DNA from: Paludibacteraceae bacterium
GTDB lineage: Bacteria > Bacteroidota > Bacteroidia > Bacteroidales > Paludibacteraceae
Assembly (NCBI GenBank): GCA_024401555.1
Contig: JAKSKV010000030.1
Span: 1 to 39,184, forward strand
Direction of reading: 5' to 3'
DNA: 39,184 bases
The notes under the pieces were generated by a model, which had not been told where the DNA came from, did not search any database, and saw only the letters and a program-made list of their open reading frames with translations. Below, in pieces: positions 16,982 to 23,262 of the stretch; the stretch's first letter is position 1, and the number at the start of each line of letters is the position of its first letter. Both the position numbers and the translations under genes were made by a program.

Positions 16982-17365
16982 ATGAAACTGAAAGCACTAA
17001 TCAACAGGATTGACAAGTTCAACAAGGAGTTGGCAGACGCAATCAAGGAAATGGACGGAAACAACGAGTTCGTAGAGATCGGTTCGACAATCATAGGGGA
17101 ATTTACCCCTATTGATCCTATCGAGTACCAAGTGGACGGAGATAGCATCCACATCGAATTTGACGGAGAGGAATACACACTGACCTACGAAGAGGAATTT
17201 GACGAGTGTATTGACAGGAACGGAGATTTTAGTTTTTACGATGATAACTACCTAATTGATAGTATCAAGGAGTACCGCAAGCGAATCCGCAAATCGTTGA
17301 AGGTATGGCGTAGTGAAAACCCAGATGCGGAGTTGGAGAACGAAGAGATAGGGGACGAAGAGTAA
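16982..17365 (+). CDS. Highly acidic hypothetical protein, possible DNA mimic
   Basis: 127 residues with about 36 Asp/Glu against about 15 Lys/Arg. A helical N-terminus, a central beta region (EYQVDGDSIHIEFDGEEYTL) and an acidic C-terminus (AELENEEIGDEE) are visible. Strongly acidic small proteins of mobile elements are sometimes DNA mimics that block restriction or other DNA-binding defences. That is only a possibility here, since no family is recognised. The start is set by a Shine-Dalgarno motif. Confidence 0.78.
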   Translation: MKLKALINRIDKFNKELADAIKEMDGNNEFVEIGSTIIGEFTPIDPIEYQVDGDSIHIEFDGEEYTLTYEEEFDECIDRNGDFSFYDDNYLIDSIKEYRKRIRKSLKVWRSENPDAELENEEIGDEE

Positions 17366-17371
17366 ACAACA

Positions 17372-17393
17372 GGTGGCGGGGAAACCCGCTACC
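17372..17393 (+). other. Intercistronic 9-bp hairpin with GAAA tetraloop
   Basis: GGTGGCGGG (17372-17380), loop GAAA, CCCGCTACC (17385-17393). One G-T wobble. No T run follows; the next Shine-Dalgarno motif starts 3 nt later. It may stabilise the upstream transcript or tune translation of the next gene. Confidence 0.65.
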
Positions 17394-17396
17394 TCT

Positions 17397-17407
17397 AACA
17401 GGAGGAC
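17397..17407 (+). promoter_or_regulatory. Strong Shine-Dalgarno motif, copy 3
   Basis: AACAGGAGGAC, 5 nt before the ATG at 17413. Confidence 0.8.
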
Positions 17408-17412
17408 AGGAT

Positions 17413-17721
17413 ATGACAAATGAGCAATTATCGAAAAAATCAAGTATAGCACTTGACCACTTTCGCAAGGCGAATAGCATTGTCTCAAAATGTGCCAAAC
17501 AAATTGCGAAGGACAAAGGTTTTAAGAATTGGATGATGTTCGATGCCAGCCTAACACCAAGCGGGGAAACGATTGTAAATTTCGACCAATATGGTTCTTT
17601 TGCAGATATGGATTTAGAGTTAATGATAGGTTCAACCAAAGAGCAAATAATCAATAGTTTAAGTAGATGGAATATTGATGACAAGTGCGAAGGCGAAACA
17701 CTAAAACTATTGAAAGAGTAA
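17413..17721 (+). CDS. Hypothetical 102-aa protein
   Basis: 102 residues. A basic helical N-terminal half (LDHFRKANSIVSKCAKQIAK) is followed by a mixed domain with FDASLTPSGETIVNFD and an acidic helix. The start is set by a Shine-Dalgarno motif and the GNRA hairpin lies upstream. Not recognised; it sits between the acidic protein and the Cro-like regulator. Confidence 0.75.
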   Translation: MTNEQLSKKSSIALDHFRKANSIVSKCAKQIAKDKGFKNWMMFDASLTPSGETIVNFDQYGSFADMDLELMIGSTKEQIINSLSRWNIDDKCEGETLKLLKE

Positions 17722-17728
17722 ACAACAT

Positions 17729-17739
17729 AACAGGAGGAC
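17729..17739 (+). promoter_or_regulatory. Strong Shine-Dalgarno motif, copy 4
   Basis: AACAGGAGGAC, 5 nt before the ATG at 17745. It decides that start over an upstream in-frame codon at 17685. Confidence 0.8.
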
Positions 17740-17744
17740 GAGAT

Positions 17745-17933
17745 ATGATAGGAGCAACAATCAAGCAATTGCGTGAGGCACAGGACATCAACCTCTACAC
17801 CCTAGCAAAGATCACAGGACTAGGGATCACGCAGATTCGCAAGATAGAGGATGGCGAGACATCGCCAAAGGTCGATACCGCAGAGAAGATTTTAGACGCA
17901 CTAGGCTATCGGTTACAGGTAGTCAAGAAATAA
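17745..17933 (+). CDS. Small XRE-family HTH regulator
   Basis: 62 residues, a single helix-turn-helix domain: TIKQLREAQDINLYTLAKI, then TGLGITQIRKIEDGETSPKV as recognition helix and following turn. The length is typical of Cro-like or antitoxin-like regulators. It is last in the Shine-Dalgarno operon, and converges on the repressor gene across a shared terminator. It probably controls its own operon or opposes the repressor. Confidence 0.85.
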   Translation: MIGATIKQLREAQDINLYTLAKITGLGITQIRKIEDGETSPKVDTAEKILDALGYRLQVVKK

Positions 17934-17937
17934 CGGA

Positions 17938-17967
17938 GAGGGGTAAGCAATTACCCCTCTTTTTTTG
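17938..17967 (+). terminator. Strong terminator between convergent genes
   Basis: GAGGGGTAA (17938-17946), loop GCAA, TTACCCCTC (17951-17959), then eight T. The 3' arm overlaps the stop codon of the leftward repressor gene. Confidence 0.88.
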
Positions 17968-18484
17968 TACCCATCAATATCTCCAACATCCTGTCCTTCT
18001 GCTCCACCAACCTTTCCAACTCCTCTACCCTCTTCCTGTACCTGTCCGAATCGCCACCATCGGTCGCAGATTCCCCGACCGAATGGATGAACATATCTCC
18101 CGCTCCATACAACAACCAATTCGGATTGAGATTCGGGTATTTCTTGGCGATCCCTTCCAATGTCAATCCTGTATCCTTGCGGAAATCATCGACCGACAAA
18201 CCATAGGTTTGGCAGAAAGAACGAATCCTATTCCGTGTCTCATCATCATACATCGGCTTGTATTCATCCTTATACATACATCCCTTACCTGTCAATAACC
18301 ACTCGGAGGATATATGGGGAAAATTTTCTAACATCGCCCTTACCCACTTTGTAGATATGTCTGTCTTGTTGCTTATTGCCTTATATAGCACACCTTTACT
18401 CGCCCCTATCTTCTTTTCAACATAACCTACCGAAACGCCCTCTTTTTCTATAAAAAGACTAATCCTGCCCAAAAAATTATCCAT
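17951..18484 (-). CDS. Prophage-type repressor with duplicated HTH-like module
   Basis: 177 residues from the ATG at 18484; starts at 18490 or 18535 are possible, but the longer form would run through the operator. Two related modules are visible. The first runs from RISLFIEKEGVSVGYVEKKI to ISSEWLLTGKGCM. The second runs from RIRSFCQTYGLSVDDFRKDT to LNPNWLLYGAGDM. A coiled coil (RYRKRVEELERLVEQKDRML) ends the protein and probably makes it a dimer. The WLLxGxG element is typical of Bacteroides phage-type repressors. No S24 self-cleavage domain is present, so induction must work without RecA-driven autoproteolysis of this protein. Confidence 0.85.
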   Translation of the reverse strand: MDNFLGRISLFIEKEGVSVGYVEKKIGASKGVLYKAISNKTDISTKWVRAMLENFPHISSEWLLTGKGCMYKDEYKPMYDDETRNRIRSFCQTYGLSVDDFRKDTGLTLEGIAKKYPNLNPNWLLYGAGDMFIHSVGESATDGGDSDRYRKRVEELERLVEQKDRMLEILMGTKKEG

Positions 18485-18495
18485 AATCATAATTT

Positions 18496-18524
18496 TTTCT
18501 ACCAAATATTTGCAAGAGTAGAAA
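18496..18524. promoter_or_regulatory. Candidate operator (inverted repeat) on the early promoter
   Basis: TTTCTAC (18496-18502) and GTAGAAA (18518-18524), 15 nt apart. Its centre (18510) falls on the -33 box of the proposed rightward promoter, so a bound repressor would block early transcription. Confidence 0.6.
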
Positions 18525-18540
18525 TTTTTATCCACTTTTG
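18509..18540 (+). promoter_or_regulatory. Candidate early rightward promoter
   Basis: TTTG at 18509-18512, a 20-nt spacer, then CACTTTTG at 18533-18540 (one mismatch to TAnnTTTG). It leads to the early genes starting at 18620. Confidence 0.5.
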
Positions 18541-18572
18541 TATAATATTTTATTCGAACTTAATTTACGGCA

Positions 18573-18580
18573 CAAAGATA
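18573..18580 (-). promoter_or_regulatory. Candidate repressor promoter -7 box
   Basis: Minus strand TATCTTTG matches TAnnTTTG. It would transcribe through the operator into the repressor gene. The -33 element is weak. Confidence 0.5.
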
Positions 18581-18619
18581 CAACTAAAAACAAAGAAATA
18601 ACAATAAAATACAAACGAT

Positions 18620-18832
18620 ATGGGAAAGAAAATTTTATGCGTACTAGGTTTCGTGATTGGATTCGCGATTATGTGTTGCGAGGGAAAGCAAGACGGTACA
18701 CCCGAAGAGGCGGGTTTCTATGTGGCGAAAGCAATAGGTTTCTCGATGTTCGCTCTTTGCTCCCTTCCGATGTGGAGAGAAGAGGATAAATTTTGGAAGA
18801 AAGGCAAAGATGAAGAATCAAGAAATAATTAG
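18620..18832 (+). CDS. Small early membrane protein
   Basis: 70 residues: a hydrophobic N-terminus (ILCVLGFVIGFAIMCCEG), a second hydrophobic stretch (AIGFSMFALCSLPMW), and a charged tail. It is the first gene after the early promoter. The position suggests superinfection exclusion or control of lysogeny, but nothing in the sequence proves this. It overlaps the next gene by 23 nt. Confidence 0.65.
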   Translation: MGKKILCVLGFVIGFAIMCCEGKQDGTPEEAGFYVAKAIGFSMFALCSLPMWREEDKFWKKGKDEESRNN

Positions 18833-19079
18833 GGAGATATGGTTCGAAGAGGTCTCCGTATCGAAGATGCGAGACCTCAAAGACAAATTCGCACAGGGTT
18901 TGGGGATCGCCTACACATCGGTAGATAAGCGGATAAACGGAAGTTACCCAACCAACGATTTCGAATTTATTATGATGGTCGAAATCCTGTCGAGAGTGGT
19001 AAATGTAGAAAAGTGGCAAAAAGAAATTAACGAAGTTAAGAGACGATATGGAATGTACGAATTTGCGGAACTACGATGA
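18810..19079 (+). CDS. Hypothetical early protein, possible DNA-binding
   Basis: 89 residues, helical and charged. FAQGLGIAYTSVDKRINGSY resembles a helix-turn-helix with a recognition helix (YTSVDKRING), as in small phage regulators, but the match is weak. It overlaps both neighbours (23 and 32 nt), so the early genes are translationally coupled. Confidence 0.68.
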   Translation: MKNQEIIREIWFEEVSVSKMRDLKDKFAQGLGIAYTSVDKRINGSYPTNDFEFIMMVEILSRVVNVEKWQKEINEVKRRYGMYEFAELR

Positions 19080-19494
19080 TGAGATTCGCTTGCTTGACAT
19101 CAAGCACAAAGAGAGAGTGGATAGTCTAAATAAGACCATCGAAGAGATAAACGAGAAATGGGCGAACGAACGCGCGGAGATTGTCCGCAGGAAGGTGGAG
19201 AAGGAGTTAGCACTCTCTTCGGTCGATTACCTTCAAGAGTTCATAGACATAGACCTAGCAGGTAAGTTCATCAAGCGGAGTACAGGTTGGATTTACCAAC
19301 ACAACTACGATGTGGATTCGCAAGAGCCTACCGAAGTGCGTAATGTTCCCGCCCACAGGAGAGGATCAAGATTGTTCTTCATCCGCAAGGAGTTGCAGGA
19401 TTGGATGATGCAGAAAAAGAGTTTGAACGCACCCGCCGTGGACAATAGCGAGGTGGAGAGAAGAGCGAACGAGTATTTGGCGAAACACAAATGA
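19048..19494 (+). CDS. Excisionase-like HTH protein with coiled-coil N-terminus
   Basis: 148 residues. Residues 10-65 form a coiled coil. The rest carries a winged-helix module like HTH_17/excisionase: LAGKFIKRSTGWIYQHNY, then RRGSRLFFIRKELQDWM. Proteins of this shape act as recombination directionality factors or regulators in Bacteroidota elements. It lies in the early operon, where excision functions are expected on induction. Confidence 0.72.
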   Translation: MECTNLRNYDDEIRLLDIKHKERVDSLNKTIEEINEKWANERAEIVRRKVEKELALSSVDYLQEFIDIDLAGKFIKRSTGWIYQHNYDVDSQEPTEVRNVPAHRRGSRLFFIRKELQDWMMQKKSLNAPAVDNSEVERRANEYLAKHK

Positions 19495-19525
19495 TAAACG
19501 ATTAACGGATTTATTTTAGGAAGGT

Positions 19526-20425
19526 ATGAAAGGTTTCATTTTTTTACTACGCAAGATCATAGAGTGGAGGTGGTTCAAGTTTCCGCACCATCTTCAAATG
19601 TTCATCTATCTTCTTGAAATGGCGAACCACAAGAATGTGCAGTTCGGCAAAACGGAGGTAAAGCGGGGGCAGTTACTGACGAGCCACCGCACCCTGCGTG
19701 AAGATTTGGGGTGCAGTTTGGAAACCATCAACAAGGTGCTGAAAGACCTTGTTGAAACAGGAGAAATCACAAAGGAAAGCACAGGTAACGGAACACTGAT
19801 TTCGATACCCAACTACAACGAATTTCAAGATTTGAAATACCTATTAAGTGTATCGCCTACCGATACACTTTCCGATACACTTGGTGGTACACTTGTCGAA
19901 ACACTTGTTGGTACACTTTCCGATACAAAAGGCAGAACAAATGGTAGGACAAAGGGTAGAACGAAGGGCGATACACAAACCGAACGCAAACCGAACACTA
20001 ACCGAAACTATACAAAGAATGTAAAGAATGTAAAGAATGTAAAGAAGGAGGAAGAAGAAAAAAATTCTTCTTCATCTTCCACCACCACGCAATCAAAAAA
20101 CGATTTTTTCAAAAAGATAAAAAGCGAAAATGTTGCGGAATATCTCAAAGCACAAAACGAATTGTGGCGGGAGAATATGATGGTTTCGCTCCACATCGGC
20201 AAGAACGATTCTTTGCTCGACCGATTGATCAATTCGTTCCAACAGGAACTGATTTCGACAGGTGCGGTCGAGAAAGAGGAAAACGATTTGCGTCGGCATT
20301 TTTTGAGTTACGCACGAAAGGCTTTGAAAAATGACGATGCGTTCAAACCCGCAAAGGTGGAGCGGATGGCTGATGCGAGTGCCTACGGCATAGCGGAAAA
20401 AGATTACAACGATAATTGGAACTGA
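19526..20425 (+). CDS. Replication initiator with internal repeats (O/DnaD-like)
   Basis: 299 residues. Residues 1-105 look like a winged-helix DNA-binding domain (LLTSHRTLREDLGCSLETIN as recognition region). Residues 112-152 are a four-residue repeat (DTLS, DTLG, GTLV, ETLV, RTKG) encoded by 12-bp DNA repeats. KNV repeats, a Glu run and a Ser/Thr run follow. The last 100 residues are a helical domain that may bind the loader. Position before a DnaC-like gene, and repeats inside the coding region, parallel lambda O, whose gene holds the origin. It should bind its own repeats and melt the origin. Confidence 0.8.
   Translation: MKGFIFLLRKIIEWRWFKFPHHLQMFIYLLEMANHKNVQFGKTEVKRGQLLTSHRTLREDLGCSLETINKVLKDLVETGEITKESTGNGTLISIPNYNEFQDLKYLLSVSPTDTLSDTLGGTLVETLVGTLSDTKGRTNGRTKGRTKGDTQTERKPNTNRNYTKNVKNVKNVKKEEEEKNSSSSSTTTQSKNDFFKKIKSENVAEYLKAQNELWRENMMVSLHIGKNDSLLDRLINSFQQELISTGAVEKEENDLRRHFLSYARKALKNDDAFKPAKVERMADASAYGIAEKDYNDNWN
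19846..19992 (+). repeat. Candidate replication origin: 12-bp iterons plus inverted repeat
   Basis: A perfect 10-bp inverted repeat (AAGTGTATCG at 19846-19855, CGATACACTT at 19861-19870, 5-nt loop) leads into about eleven units of exact 12-bp spacing from 19861. The first five units share the core TACACTT or AACACTT; later ones drift to ACAAAGG types. The repeats keep the reading frame, encoding four residues each. Iterons with an adjacent hairpin inside an initiator gene are a classic origin layout. Confidence 0.7.
20014..20049 (+). repeat. 9-bp tandem repeat in the initiator gene
   Basis: AAAGAATGT repeated three times and then AAAGAAGGA. It encodes KNV repeats. It could be an AT-rich unwinding element next to the iterons or simple slippage. 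Confidence 0.75.
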
Positions 20426-20427
20426 TT

Positions 20428-21018
20428 ATGGAGAATATAAACAACAACGAGCCGATTTCGGTGGATTTAGCGAAAGATGCGGACGGATTGTCCGTGCGAC
20501 CTTATGAGTACCGATTCCAAATCAAGGATGCGGAGAAATACCTACGATGGGGATTGCAGTACCTGTTCGGAGAGAAATACACTTGGCTGAACGAGTACGG
20601 CAAGATAGCCGAGTGGATGAGCGACAACAAAGGCAAGAGCCTGTTGCTGATAGGCGGTTGCGGTGTCGGAAAGAGTGTGATAGGTTGCAGGATCATCCCT
20701 CACATCATCAAGAAGGTGTTGGGCAAGACATTCGAACCAATCTCCGCACCCAAGTTCGCTAGGCTCAAAGAGTTGCCGAGAAAGATGATATGGTACATCG
20801 ACGATTTGGGAACTGAACGCAGGGTAAGGGATTTCGGCACGGAGGTGGACAACTTTACTGACCTGTTCGAAGATTTGGAGAGTTATGGCGGAATTGCCGT
20901 AATAACCACAAATCTCAACTCGACCGAGTTTAGAGAGAGATATGGCGATCGTAATTATGACCGAATTAGGTCGAGATTTTGCATCGTAGCGATTAACCAC
21001 GAATCAATGAGGCAATGA
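20428..21018 (+). CDS. DnaC-like helicase loader ATPase
   Basis: 196 residues from the ATG at 20428; a TTG at 20416 is the only longer alternative and overlaps the initiator stop. Walker A GGCGVGKS is at 76-83, Walker B WYIDDLGTE at 122-130, sensor ITTNL near 159-163, and YGDRNYDRIRSR near 172-183 carries the arginine finger region. These are typical of DnaC/IstB-type AAA+ loaders. No replicative helicase is encoded in the window, so it probably loads the host DnaB helicase at the origin inside the upstream initiator gene. Confidence 0.9.
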   Translation: MENINNNEPISVDLAKDADGLSVRPYEYRFQIKDAEKYLRWGLQYLFGEKYTWLNEYGKIAEWMSDNKGKSLLLIGGCGVGKSVIGCRIIPHIIKKVLGKTFEPISAPKFARLKELPRKMIWYIDDLGTERRVRDFGTEVDNFTDLFEDLESYGGIAVITTNLNSTEFRERYGDRNYDRIRSRFCIVAINHESMRQ

Positions 21019-21197
21019 TAGGCACGAAGAATAAAAACGCGATAGAGAGCCTTAGAATAAGGCTTTTCAATTACGGCAGGATTGAGAGCCTTATGGAGAA
21101 GGAGACGCAATACTGCATAGACGATTGCGACAGGTGCAAGAACGAGGATTGCCTGTTCGGTCGGAAAAAGAAAGGTTATCATAACAAACAATCCTAA
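21015..21197 (+). CDS. Small Cys-rich protein, possible zinc binder
   Basis: 60 residues. Four cysteines in CIDDCDRCKNEDC could bind a metal. The tail is basic. The start overlaps the loader stop (ATGA), so it belongs to the replication operon. Not recognised. Confidence 0.7.
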   Translation: MIGTKNKNAIESLRIRLFNYGRIESLMEKETQYCIDDCDRCKNEDCLFGRKKKGYHNKQS

Positions 21198-21208
21198 AAT
21201 AAATCTTC

Positions 21209-21239
21209 AAGCGGTTCAATCGTGACGAGGCGACCGCTT
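21209..21239 (+). other. Hairpin upstream of the tRNA-like RNA
   Basis: AAGCGGT (21209-21215) and ACCGCTT (21233-21239) pair over 7 bp with a 17-nt loop, ending 4 nt before the acceptor-like strand. It may be part of the same RNA or a processing signal. Confidence 0.45.
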
Positions 21240-21243
21240 ACAC

Positions 21244-21437
21244 GGATAAGACCACACGCAAGAGAGCGGTGGAACGGAACGATGGAGTGTCGCACTATGC
21301 GGAAATCGTCTGCATAATCTCAAACTTCAAGTTTGTTTCGAATCAATTATGTTATTTTCTAGGTTAATGAATTTACGCTCGTCACTAAACCTAGCGACCA
21401 ACCATCCTTGCGGGTTCGAATCCCGCCTTATCCACCA
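21244..21437 (+). ncRNA. tRNA-like structured RNA (194 nt)
   Basis: GGATAAG (21244-21250) pairs over 7 bp with CTTATCC (21427-21433), followed by A and an encoded CCA (21435-21437). A canonical T arm precedes it: GCGGG, loop TTCGAAT, CCCGC (21410-21426). Between them lie a bulged hairpin (21252-21272), a long-range 5-bp stem GATGG/CCATC (21281-21285 with 21402-21406), a hairpin CAAACTT/AAGTTTG (21321-21335) and a hairpin CTAGGTT/AACCTAG (21359-21394). The total is far longer than a tRNA and shorter than a usual tmRNA. No normal D arm or anticodon arm fits. It may be charged or processed like a tRNA. An attP copy of a host tRNA 3' end is the main alternative. Confidence 0.5.
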
Positions 21438-21466
21438 CTTTTTATTAACTAAACATTAATAGCATT

Positions 21467-21748
21467 ATGGCAGTTTTGATTCGTACAAACGGAAAGAAGG
21501 AAGAGGTCAAGCCGAAGAACGGCAAGAACTTCTCGCTAGAAGAGTTAAGAACAAGCATCGGTGGCGGTTGGATTGAGTGCCTACCCATCCCTAGCGGGAT
21601 GGGTACGATTGTCTGCGATGAGGAAGGCAAACTGAAAGGGTTGCCGATGAACGAGGTGGCAACGCACTTTATGTACTTGTGTTTCGGAATATCGAGCGAT
21701 TACCTGTGCGGTGATGTGCTTGTCGCTGACGATGGAGAGATAGATTAA
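21467..21748 (+). CDS. DUF3846-like small protein
   Basis: 93 residues. The order of segments (an N-terminal variable-region strand, SLEELRTSIGGGWIECLPIP, DEEGKLKGLPMNEVAT, then CGDVLVADDGE) fits the DUF3846 family known from plasmids and phages of many bacteria. The function of that family is not established. It is followed by a long hairpin. Confidence 0.72.
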   Translation: MAVLIRTNGKKEEVKPKNGKNFSLEELRTSIGGGWIECLPIPSGMGTIVCDEEGKLKGLPMNEVATHFMYLCFGISSDYLCGDVLVADDGEID

Positions 21749-21752
21749 TGAC

Positions 21753-21813
21753 AGGCGGGTATGTAGTGGCAATTATTAATATTCCTTATAACACCACGCC
21801 ACCTTACCCGCCT
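21753..21813 (+). other. Long intergenic stem-loop
   Basis: AGGCGGGTA (21753-21761) pairs with TACCCGCCT (21805-21813); inside it GTGGC (21766-21770) pairs with GCCAC (21798-21802). The 27-nt loop is AT-rich. No T run follows. It may be a structured 3' UTR or a regulatory RNA. Confidence 0.55.
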
Positions 21814-21863
21814 AAAAGATAAGGCACTTGAATGTGTTTCTATTTCCAAAATTTTCATTAGTT

Positions 21864-21896
21864 CCCATCCTCCTGCGATAGTGCCGATGGGTTTTG
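21864..21896 (+). terminator. Weak terminator-like hairpin
   Basis: CCCATC (21864-21869) and GATGGG (21886-21891), followed by TTTTGTTT. The loop is long (16 nt), so efficiency is doubtful. Confidence 0.4.
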
Positions 21897-21921
21897 TTTA
21901 ACGATTAAAAAAGTAGATAGT

Positions 21922-22245
21922 ATGATATTGGTAATTTACAAAAATGTCAAAAAAGAGATAGAAAAAGTGCAGATTGCACCTGAGAAGTACACCCTCAAAG
22001 AGTTGAATGTTTTAATGGATGGGTACAACGAATCATCACCAAAATATTTAGCAGAACTAAAAGAGGTTAATGGTGACGAAGTTGGGTTGTTCGAATTTCT
22101 CATTGGAGAAGGGAAGTACAAGCAACTCCATAACATCAACGAGATAATTGGTCTCCTTGATGATTTTATAGAGAGAGTTGATAATTTAAGTCTTGATGTC
22201 AATGGTGTTAGGCGAAAATTAGAACTTTTGGAAGAGAACGATTAA
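21922..22245 (+). CDS. Hypothetical 107-aa early protein
   Basis: 107 residues, acidic, helix-rich, with LKELNVLMDGYNES and a C-terminal coiled-coil-like helix (RRKLELLEEND). More AT-rich than the neighbouring genes, which may indicate separate acquisition. Not recognised. Confidence 0.7.
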   Translation: MILVIYKNVKKEIEKVQIAPEKYTLKELNVLMDGYNESSPKYLAELKEVNGDEVGLFEFLIGEGKYKQLHNINEIIGLLDDFIERVDNLSLDVNGVRRKLELLEEND

Positions 22246-22295
22246 AAAGTAGATTGTTACCGAGCGAAAATTAAACGATTTTAAATGATTAGATT

Positions 22296-22496
22296 ATGAC
22301 AAAAGAAGAGGCGATTTCCTTTCTCAAGGAGAATAAAGGATCAAGGGTTAGTCATAGGTTTTTCTCAAAAGGAGAATGGATAGGATATGACGAAACAGGA
22401 TTGATCTGCGAAAGCGGATATTTGCTTGAGAGTGAGTTTTTTGCGATCCGAACAAACAAAAGTTGGAACGATGGTTGGTTTGTAGTAAAGGAATAG
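22296..22496 (+). CDS. Hypothetical 66-aa protein
   Basis: 66 residues with MTKEEAISFLKENKGSRVSH at the N-terminus and a Trp-containing end (SWNDGWFVVKE), probably a small beta fold. The next small gene also begins MTKEE. Not recognised. Confidence 0.65.
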   Translation: MTKEEAISFLKENKGSRVSHRFFSKGEWIGYDETGLICESGYLLESEFFAIRTNKSWNDGWFVVKE

Positions 22497-22499
22497 AAT

Positions 22500-22643
22500 A
22501 TGACAAAAGAAGAAATGGTTTACAGGGAACTTGGTATTCCCTGTCCTATAAGGAGCAACCCCAACAAAGGCTACATAAAGCAAGACAAAGCCGATGAGAT
22601 GATTACCCTAATCAACGAGATATTTGGCAAAAACACTAATTAA
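22500..22643 (+). CDS. Small hypothetical protein (47 aa)
   Basis: 47 residues, MTKEEMVYRELGIPCPIRSN through EIFGKNTN. The ATG is 3 nt after the previous stop, and the region would otherwise be non-coding. The spacing and the MTKEE start shared with the upstream gene support it. Not recognised. Confidence 0.55.
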   Translation: MTKEEMVYRELGIPCPIRSNPNKGYIKQDKADEMITLINEIFGKNTN

Positions 22644-22654
22644 ATTCAACGAAA

Positions 22655-22942
22655 ATGAGCAATAAACCAAAATTTAATGTAGGCAACACCGCTTGGTGCA
22701 TCCTGCACAACAGGATAGTTCCTGTGATCATTAGAGGGAGAAAGAACTACAACGATAAGAGCCTGTACTCGGTTGTGACCTTCCTACCCTATTTCGGTGC
22801 GGACGATTTGTATTACACAACAATCTTTGAGACGGAACTTTCACGGACACCCGAAGAGTTGATCGAGAAGGTAAAATCGTTGGATTTCACGAAGATGTTG
22901 GAGAGTGTGATGAAGATGGTGCAGGAGTTGGAAAACAAATAA
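22655..22942 (+). CDS. Hypothetical 95-aa protein
   Basis: 95 residues. A beta-rich first half (FNVGNTAWCILHNRIVPVII) resembles a small SH3-like barrel. The second half is helical (LIEKVKSLDFTKMLESVMKM). Not recognised; part of the early small-gene run. Confidence 0.68.
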   Translation: MSNKPKFNVGNTAWCILHNRIVPVIIRGRKNYNDKSLYSVVTFLPYFGADDLYYTTIFETELSRTPEELIEKVKSLDFTKMLESVMKMVQELENK

Positions 22943-22952
22943 ACGGAACGAT

Positions 22953-23213
22953 ATGAAAGACATAATCAAGATGCTTACCTGTATGGTTTTCGGACACGAA
23001 TTGTTCGTAGAGGTGTTCGCCACCGAATACAGGTGCAAGAAAGGCAAATACAGGTACAAGGTTTGGGAACGCACATATTGTGCGAGGTGCGGACAGGTAA
23101 TCTCAATGCGGGAGGTTCGCACCCTCTCCCGCACCGATATGTTGAAGGAAGGTTGGTTCATCGTTGATTGCTCTTATCAAACCGCCACCGATACCATACT
23201 CGGAATTATATGA
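22953..23213 (+). CDS. Hypothetical protein with CARCG motif
   Basis: 86 residues, with cysteines at CMVFGH, YRCKKG and YCARCGQVI, a pattern that could bind zinc. It begins 10 nt after the previous stop. Similar small Cys-containing early proteins are common in Bacteroidota phages, but I cannot name a family. Confidence 0.68.
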   Translation: MKDIIKMLTCMVFGHELFVEVFATEYRCKKGKYRYKVWERTYCARCGQVISMREVRTLSRTDMLKEGWFIVDCSYQTATDTILGII

Positions 23214-23262
23214 ACGAACAAAAGATACACTATGCTTTTATTGGAAGTTTTAAAAGAAAATT

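Noticed and set aside
17372-17393. Hairpin with GAAA loop as a terminator
   Set aside because: No T run follows and the next gene with its Shine-Dalgarno site starts at once.
19921-20049. CRISPR array in the repeats of the initiator gene
   Set aside because: Repeat unit is 9-12 bp with no spacers, in frame within a coding region, and no cas genes occur.
21318-21338. Opal-suppressor or selenocysteine tRNA with UCA anticodon (loop CTTCAAG in the CAAACTT/AAGTTTG hairpin)
   Set aside because: The hairpin pairs better with a 5-nt or smaller loop, the distances to acceptor and T arm are wrong, and the genes read well in the standard code without UGA readthrough.
21244-21437. Canonical tmRNA or ordinary tRNA
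   Set aside because: It is too short for a usual tmRNA, lacks the 5' GGATTCGACA-type D-loop and the G-U third pair, and has no recognisable tag ending in Ala-Ala. It is too long for a tRNA and no standard D arm fits.
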